From Chromobacterium rhizoryzae (GTDB lineage Bacteria; Pseudomonadota; Gammaproteobacteria; Burkholderiales; Chromobacteriaceae), in NCBI RefSeq assembly GCF_020544465.1, contig NZ_CP066126.1, forward strand, positions 4,774,001 to 4,838,000: a stretch of 64,000 nt of DNA, given 5' to 3'. Each line of letters begins with the position of its first letter. Within the stretch, counting starts at the first letter, position 1. The notes under the pieces were generated by a model. It searched no databases, had not been told where the DNA came from, and saw only the letters and a list, made by a program, of their open reading frames with translations. The position numbers and the translations under genes are program-made. Shown here piece by piece: positions 60,419 to 64,000 of the stretch.

Positions 60419-61449
60419 TGGTAGGTGTTGTTCCAGCGCTAAATGTTGGCCCTAAGCTTGGCAATGGCCATTTCGGCGAGGTTTTTCTCGGTGAGGATGG
60501 TGTCCATGGCAGGGTGGCTGTGAAAGTACTGGCCCGAAAGCCTGGGCACTCTGACGATGAATGGCTGGCGTACAAGGCCGGCTTTCTAGCTGAGGCTCAG
60601 AAACTTTCGAAAGCCCGCCATCGAAATGTCGTCCAGGTCTTCCACATTGAAGAGCTTCCGGATGGAAATAGCATCCGTTTCTGCATGGCTTTCTGCCCAG
60701 GAGGCTCGCTTCAAAGCATCTTCGATGCGGGGCCGTTGCCACTGCTCCAAGTTCGCAAGATTGCAACTGAGGTGTCGCTAGGCCTAGAGGCATTGCACGC
60801 GCGTGGAATGCTTCATCGGGATATCAAACCTGGCAACATCTTGATTGACGAAAGTGGAGTAGCCCAACTTGGCGATTTCGGACTTGTCACCGACGATTTG
60901 ATCCTGGGCTACGGTTCGCAAGCAGGATACTGCGACCACATCGCGTACGAGGTTTGGCTTGGAAACGGTACTAGCACCAAGACAGACATCTGGGCTCTTG
61001 GGATGACCCTCTACCGTCTATTACATGGCAAGGTTTGGTACGAGGAGTCTCCTCCCGCACGAGATATAGTGCCTGATGGCGGATTCGCCAATACGCTCCG
61101 TTGGCTCCCACACATACCGAAAGCTTGGCGCAGATTGATCCGGAAGATGCTCAATGACGATCCAGCGCTTCGATACCAGACTGCTGGGCAGGTTCTCAAT
61201 GCTTTGTCGGCATTGCCTACTCCGAGCTGGACGGCCACTGTAACTCCCGACCTGGTGAGGTGGGAGCAAACCTCGGGAAAGCGGTTAAAGGTGGTCGAAT
61301 GGACTCGGCACCCCGCGCGTAAACATGAGTGGAAAGCATGGAGTGAACCAGCCGGGAAGGCCGGAAGAAAAATGTCTCTCGGCGGGTCGAACGGTCTTAT
61401 CGGTCAGACGGAGGCGATAAAAAGACTTGAGACATTCTTAAGGGCTTAA
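60418..61449 (+). CDS. Serine/threonine protein kinase
   Basis: 343 residues. Complete Hanks-type domain: G-loop LGNGHFGEV, K36 in VAVKVL, catalytic HRDIKPGNIL with D135, DFG at D153 and an APE-like region (AYEVWLGNG). The ~60 C-terminal residues (PSWTATVTPDLVRWEQ...) are separate and not a transmembrane segment, so it is cytosolic, unlike PknB. Starts inside the stop of the preceding gene. Located in a low-GC accessory region, it may be an anti-phage kinase; this is inferred. Confidence 0.85.
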   Translation: MVGVVPALNVGPKLGNGHFGEVFLGEDGVHGRVAVKVLARKPGHSDDEWLAYKAGFLAEAQKLSKARHRNVVQVFHIEELPDGNSIRFCMAFCPGGSLQSIFDAGPLPLLQVRKIATEVSLGLEALHARGMLHRDIKPGNILIDESGVAQLGDFGLVTDDLILGYGSQAGYCDHIAYEVWLGNGTSTKTDIWALGMTLYRLLHGKVWYEESPPARDIVPDGGFANTLRWLPHIPKAWRRLIRKMLNDDPALRYQTAGQVLNALSALPTPSWTATVTPDLVRWEQTSGKRLKVVEWTRHPARKHEWKAWSEPAGKAGRKMSLGGSNGLIGQTEAIKRLETFLRA

Positions 61450-61453
61450 CCAC

Positions 61454-61675
61454 TTAGGTAAAACGTAGCGAGCGGGGCAGTAAATACCGCTCGTTTCTAT
61501 CTATTTGGGTAAGCGGCTTGAGCCCAAGGCGTTCTTCGGCAATCGATCGCCGCGACTCCGAGCAGGAAGGGCAATAAGAGTTGCTTGCTACCACTCCTTC
61601 ACTCGGCTGCCAATAGCGCTGGCAGTGCTTGCAACGAGGGAGTGCTGCATTAAGATTTGCTTGCTTTAAGCTCAT
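61454..61675 (-). CDS. Small zinc-ribbon protein
   Basis: 73 residues starting at 61675. Two Cys pairs, CKHC and CPSC, about 20 residues apart, suggest one zinc site. The rest is basic. Ends five bases from the kinase stop on the other strand. No family recognised. Confidence 0.5.
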   Translation of the reverse strand: MSLKQANLNAALPRCKHCQRYWQPSEGVVASNSYCPSCSESRRSIAEERLGLKPLTQIDRNERYLLPRSLRFT

Positions 61676-62441
61676 GGCTTCATCGCCCCTTGACATCTTG
61701 GTCAAAAAGCTTACTTTGATCTCTTAATACTTGACGATTTATGCATACAGTATGACCTCAAGTAGCGCTCTACACAAGCGACCATAGATGTATGCTGTTG
61801 TCGCTGGAAGTAAACAAACTTAGATATAGGAGTTTTGGTACCACTTTGCCTAGTTTGATCTACCGGTGAGTGGATAGGCTCTTGTTTGATAGATGCATTG
61901 GATGGCTGTTTCTAATGCACAATTAGTCACCTATCATTTCGTCTGCAAAGAGCAACTTTAGCCAACGAGCACCCCCTGCGATCCTTCCCTTACACATCAT
62001 CAAACCAAGCAATCTCAAACGAAAAGAAGCCCTTCCGGGCCTCTTCGTTTCACGCTACTAGCAACCTGCAGATCAAGTCATCATCGTGACTGCCTTTATT
62101 CTTTCTGATCACTAGTGTAGGCGGTAAATAGAAGCGTTGGCGCCCAAAGCCACAAAGCACTAACATACTGAAATTAAATAAAATTTTTACAAAACCAACA
62201 CTTCATACTTGTGAAAGAACCCCACCTTTCAGGCTTTTTCGCTCTTGGGAAATAAAAGCGTTGGTTTTGGCGTCTGCTGGCGCAAGGAAATCAGCCCCCG
62301 AGGTCACTAAGTTGGCATATCTTGATTGGCCACAGCACCGATGAAGAAAGAGAACCTGGGGCGGACTATCTGTTAACTACTGCACTCGTCAACCGCACTC
62401 AAGCTACCACCTGGAGACTGGACAGCAGCCCGCCTGCCTCA
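61676..62441. other. 766-base AT-rich gap with a terminator and direct repeats
   Basis: No convincing coding frame. On the minus strand a hairpin GAGGCCC-GGAA-GGGCTTC followed by TTTTCGTTT (about 62018-62050) is a good terminator for the gene at 62442. Two near-identical 15-base direct repeats, AAATA(G/A)AAGCGTTGG, lie at 62126 and 62250. Confidence 0.5.
62018..62050 (-). terminator. Intrinsic terminator
   Basis: Minus-strand stem GAGGCCC / GGGCTTC with GGAA loop and a T-rich tail. Located 390 bases after the stop of the DUF6037-like gene, leaving an unusually long 3' untranslated stretch. Confidence 0.65.
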
Positions 62442-63062
62442 CTAGTCCTGTGGTCTCCAATTCGCATGGGTCGGTGTAGGGCTCCAACAAGAGGACATGC
62501 GAACTCTAATGCTGTAAGCCAACGCAGCCGAGCCCAGGAGCGCGGCTGTCTTTTTACGATTTTCGGGAGAGACGCTGCCAGGCGACCCGTCAGCTTTGCT
62601 CCGAGGAGTGGTCCAATGACTCCAGTAGGGACTCTCCCGGTCTTCCGTGATGTCGGGCCTGCCTGCAATGATTTCATCAGTACCAGGGACGTTATTGTGC
62701 GTCGCCTTTGTTGGCGTATTGGCATCAAGCTGAGCAAGAAAATCATTCGGCTGCAACTTATTTCCAGACAGCCCCCCATTGGTAGAAAGCAATTTGGCTA
62801 GCCGACCATACATGTCGCCAAAGTAACCGGCAATTTTATAGTCGTCTGTAACTTCAAACAGAAAGAACTCGGACTGGGGCTGTTCTGCTGTGCCTCTTGA
62901 GGTTAACGACAGCATATAAGGCGTCTCGCCTGTCGAGAAGATACACTCAAACGTCACCCCGCCTTGCCGACTTCGAAAGCGCTGGTGCTCAACAGCTTCT
63001 CCATGGGCATTCAATGTGTTAAGCATGCTCTCATGCAGAGCCTTAAGGTTTTTCATGAACAT
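62442..63062 (-). CDS. DUF6037-like protein
   Basis: 206 residues from 63062 (AAGGGG in front; ATG at 63056 also possible). MKNLKALHESM, GGVTFECIFSTGETPYMLSLTSRG, FFLFEVTDDYKIAGYFGDMYGRLAKLL resembles the DUF6037 family, often met in accessory regions; my recall of this family is moderate. The C-terminal ~70 residues (from SPENRKKTAA) look low-complexity and may result from a frameshift. Low-GC gene. Confidence 0.5.
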   Translation of the reverse strand: MFMKNLKALHESMLNTLNAHGEAVEHQRFRSRQGGVTFECIFSTGETPYMLSLTSRGTAEQPQSEFFLFEVTDDYKIAGYFGDMYGRLAKLLSTNGGLSGNKLQPNDFLAQLDANTPTKATHNNVPGTDEIIAGRPDITEDRESPYWSHWTTPRSKADGSPGSVSPENRKKTAALLGSAALAYSIRVRMSSCWSPTPTHANWRPQD

Positions 63063-63291
63063 GGCCATCCCCTTTTACAAAGTGACAATACGGCTACCTA
63101 GTTCTGTATCGAAGCGCTCTGCAGGGTCATTTTACTCGCACAGAGAGTCTTCGGACTGTATTCCCGCGCGCCCCAATGCGCCCTCTGGCTTCAGTGGTTC
63201 CCCACCAAATCCCCTTGTATGGGGATTGGGCTAATAAGTAGCATATTCTTGCTGGTTGTTACGAGGTCGAATGCCTTTGCGACGGCCAGTG

Positions 63292-63780
63292 TCAGCTTTT
63301 TTCTTCACTAGCCGCGCGACAAGCCAGCATTAGTTGTAGCACGCTCGGATTTCCCTTGGACAGCCGCTCAACCTCGGCTAAGTAACCAAAACGTTGATGC
63401 AGTGCCAGGGCAATGGCGCATGAACGGGAAAATCCACCTTCGCAATGCACAACTAATGAATGAACGTCACCAGGCAAGCCATTCACGAAGTCGAGGATTT
63501 GGGAGGCTTGAGAAGGCGTGAACGCATTTTGAGCTTTTTGCTGGGCCTTCTTGGAGAGGGAGGAATTAAGGAAGTCTACATCCTCGAAGCTCAGGCGGAG
63601 CAAGTACGCGAAACCGTCAACCGCTGCAATCGGGCGCTCTGGTGCAGTGATGGAAATCATGGCTACCGCTGGCAATCTGGGCAATTTTTCCGCTTCAGGG
63701 CGAGATAACGCAAATACCTGACGCCTCCCATCCTTCGGTGGGTGGTACAGCTTATCGACTACCTCTTTGAGACGTCTCAC
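63292..63780 (-). CDS. Cys-based protein tyrosine/dual-specificity phosphatase
   Basis: 162 residues from a GTG at 63780 with GGGGA upstream. P-loop VVHCEGGFSRSCAIALAL with C113 and R119 in CX5R spacing; a general-acid Asp probably in SFEDVDFL. The family dephosphorylates phosphotyrosine or phosphoserine/threonine. It lies about 2 kb from the kinase gene, so the two could form a reversible phosphorylation system; this is inferred. Confidence 0.75.
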   Translation of the reverse strand: MRRLKEVVDKLYHPPKDGRRQVFALSRPEAEKLPRLPAVAMISITAPERPIAAVDGFAYLLRLSFEDVDFLNSSLSKKAQQKAQNAFTPSQASQILDFVNGLPGDVHSLVVHCEGGFSRSCAIALALHQRFGYLAEVERLSKGNPSVLQLMLACRAASEEKS

Positions 63781-64000
63781 AGTCCATTCCCCATTGCATA
63801 TTTACGTGCGCTCAAAAGTACATGTCGTCTGACCGAATCATAGCGTGCTCTGGGAGGGGGGAGGAGATAACCGCTAGAGGTGGGGCCTGGGTTCTTTGAA
63901 ACCGTTCAGCACCTTGAGAATCATCGCTTACTATTGTGACTACTGCTACGCAGTGGCAATGTGAGCAGACATCTCCGTAGAACAGAGAAAGCTAAAATAC
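63781..64000. other. Right edge of window, no gene seen
   Basis: The last 220 bases show no convincing frame or RNA gene; the accessory region probably continues. Confidence 0.3.

Noticed and set aside
62322..62801. 159-codon plus-strand frame
   Set aside because: Antisense to the better supported DUF6037-like gene and without motif or ribosome site.

Overview
The window is 64 kb of bacterial chromosome, very GC-rich over the first ~59.6 kb and visibly lower in GC after that. Gene content points to a Chromobacterium-like member of the Neisseriales: a SPI-1-type secretion tail (OrgA/OrgB/OrgC-like), SoxR, a class D beta-lactamase, a CNP1-like protein and a FitAB-type toxin-antitoxin pair. The assignment is an inference from gene content; there is no rRNA or tRNA to confirm it.

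Layout. 1-4.6 kb: end of a type III secretion operon (sctK/orgA partial, orgB, orgC), then, beyond a divergent SoxR/questin-oxidase-like pair, a secreted-effector candidate with a eukaryotic-type RhoGAP-like domain followed by a CesT-class chaperone. 4.7-18.3 kb: housekeeping and accessory genes (AhpD-like protein with divergent AraC regulator, OXA beta-lactamase, prolyl oligopeptidase, saccharopine dehydrogenase-like protein with divergent TetR regulator, threonine aldolase, tcdA, a zeta-toxin/Phd-type pair, M48 protease, CDP-diglyceride hydrolase). 18.4-24.1 kb: complete oppABCDF operon. 24.8-29.0 kb: RND efflux adaptor and pump. 29.2-33.2 kb: fitAB-like pair, CNP1-like and NRDE proteins, tusA, pyrC, FKBP.

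33.5-44.5 kb: a TauE/SafE-type exporter followed by ten tightly packed, mostly overlapping redox and amino-acid genes (HpaB-type monooxygenase, Rieske oxygenase, diaminobutyrate-type aminotransferase, amine N-hydroxylase, FAD oxidase, PaiB-like protein, ZapE-like ATPase, tautomerase, flavin reductase, isocitrate lyase/PEP-mutase-like enzyme). It has the form of a small-molecule pathway without an NRPS or NIS synthetase, and its product cannot be named from sequence. 44.6-48.2 kb: divergent LuxR-type response regulator and BvgS/EvgS-like hybrid kinase. 48.3-57.8 kb: an ECP/Mat-type chaperone-usher pilus operon (ecpABCDE order) whose tip adhesin is about three times the usual length because the N-terminal EcpD module is present three times.

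59.6-64 kb: lower-GC accessory region with a RuvC/RNase H-like small protein overlapping a Ser/Thr kinase, a zinc-ribbon protein, a DUF6037-like protein and a Cys-based protein phosphatase; it looks like part of a defence or mobile island that continues past the window. A family of ~140-bp intergenic repeats with inverted ends occurs at five places in the high-GC part.

Points deserving most attention: the RhoGAP-like effector with its chaperone, the 10-gene pathway, the triplicated pilus tip, and the kinase/RuvC-like pair.
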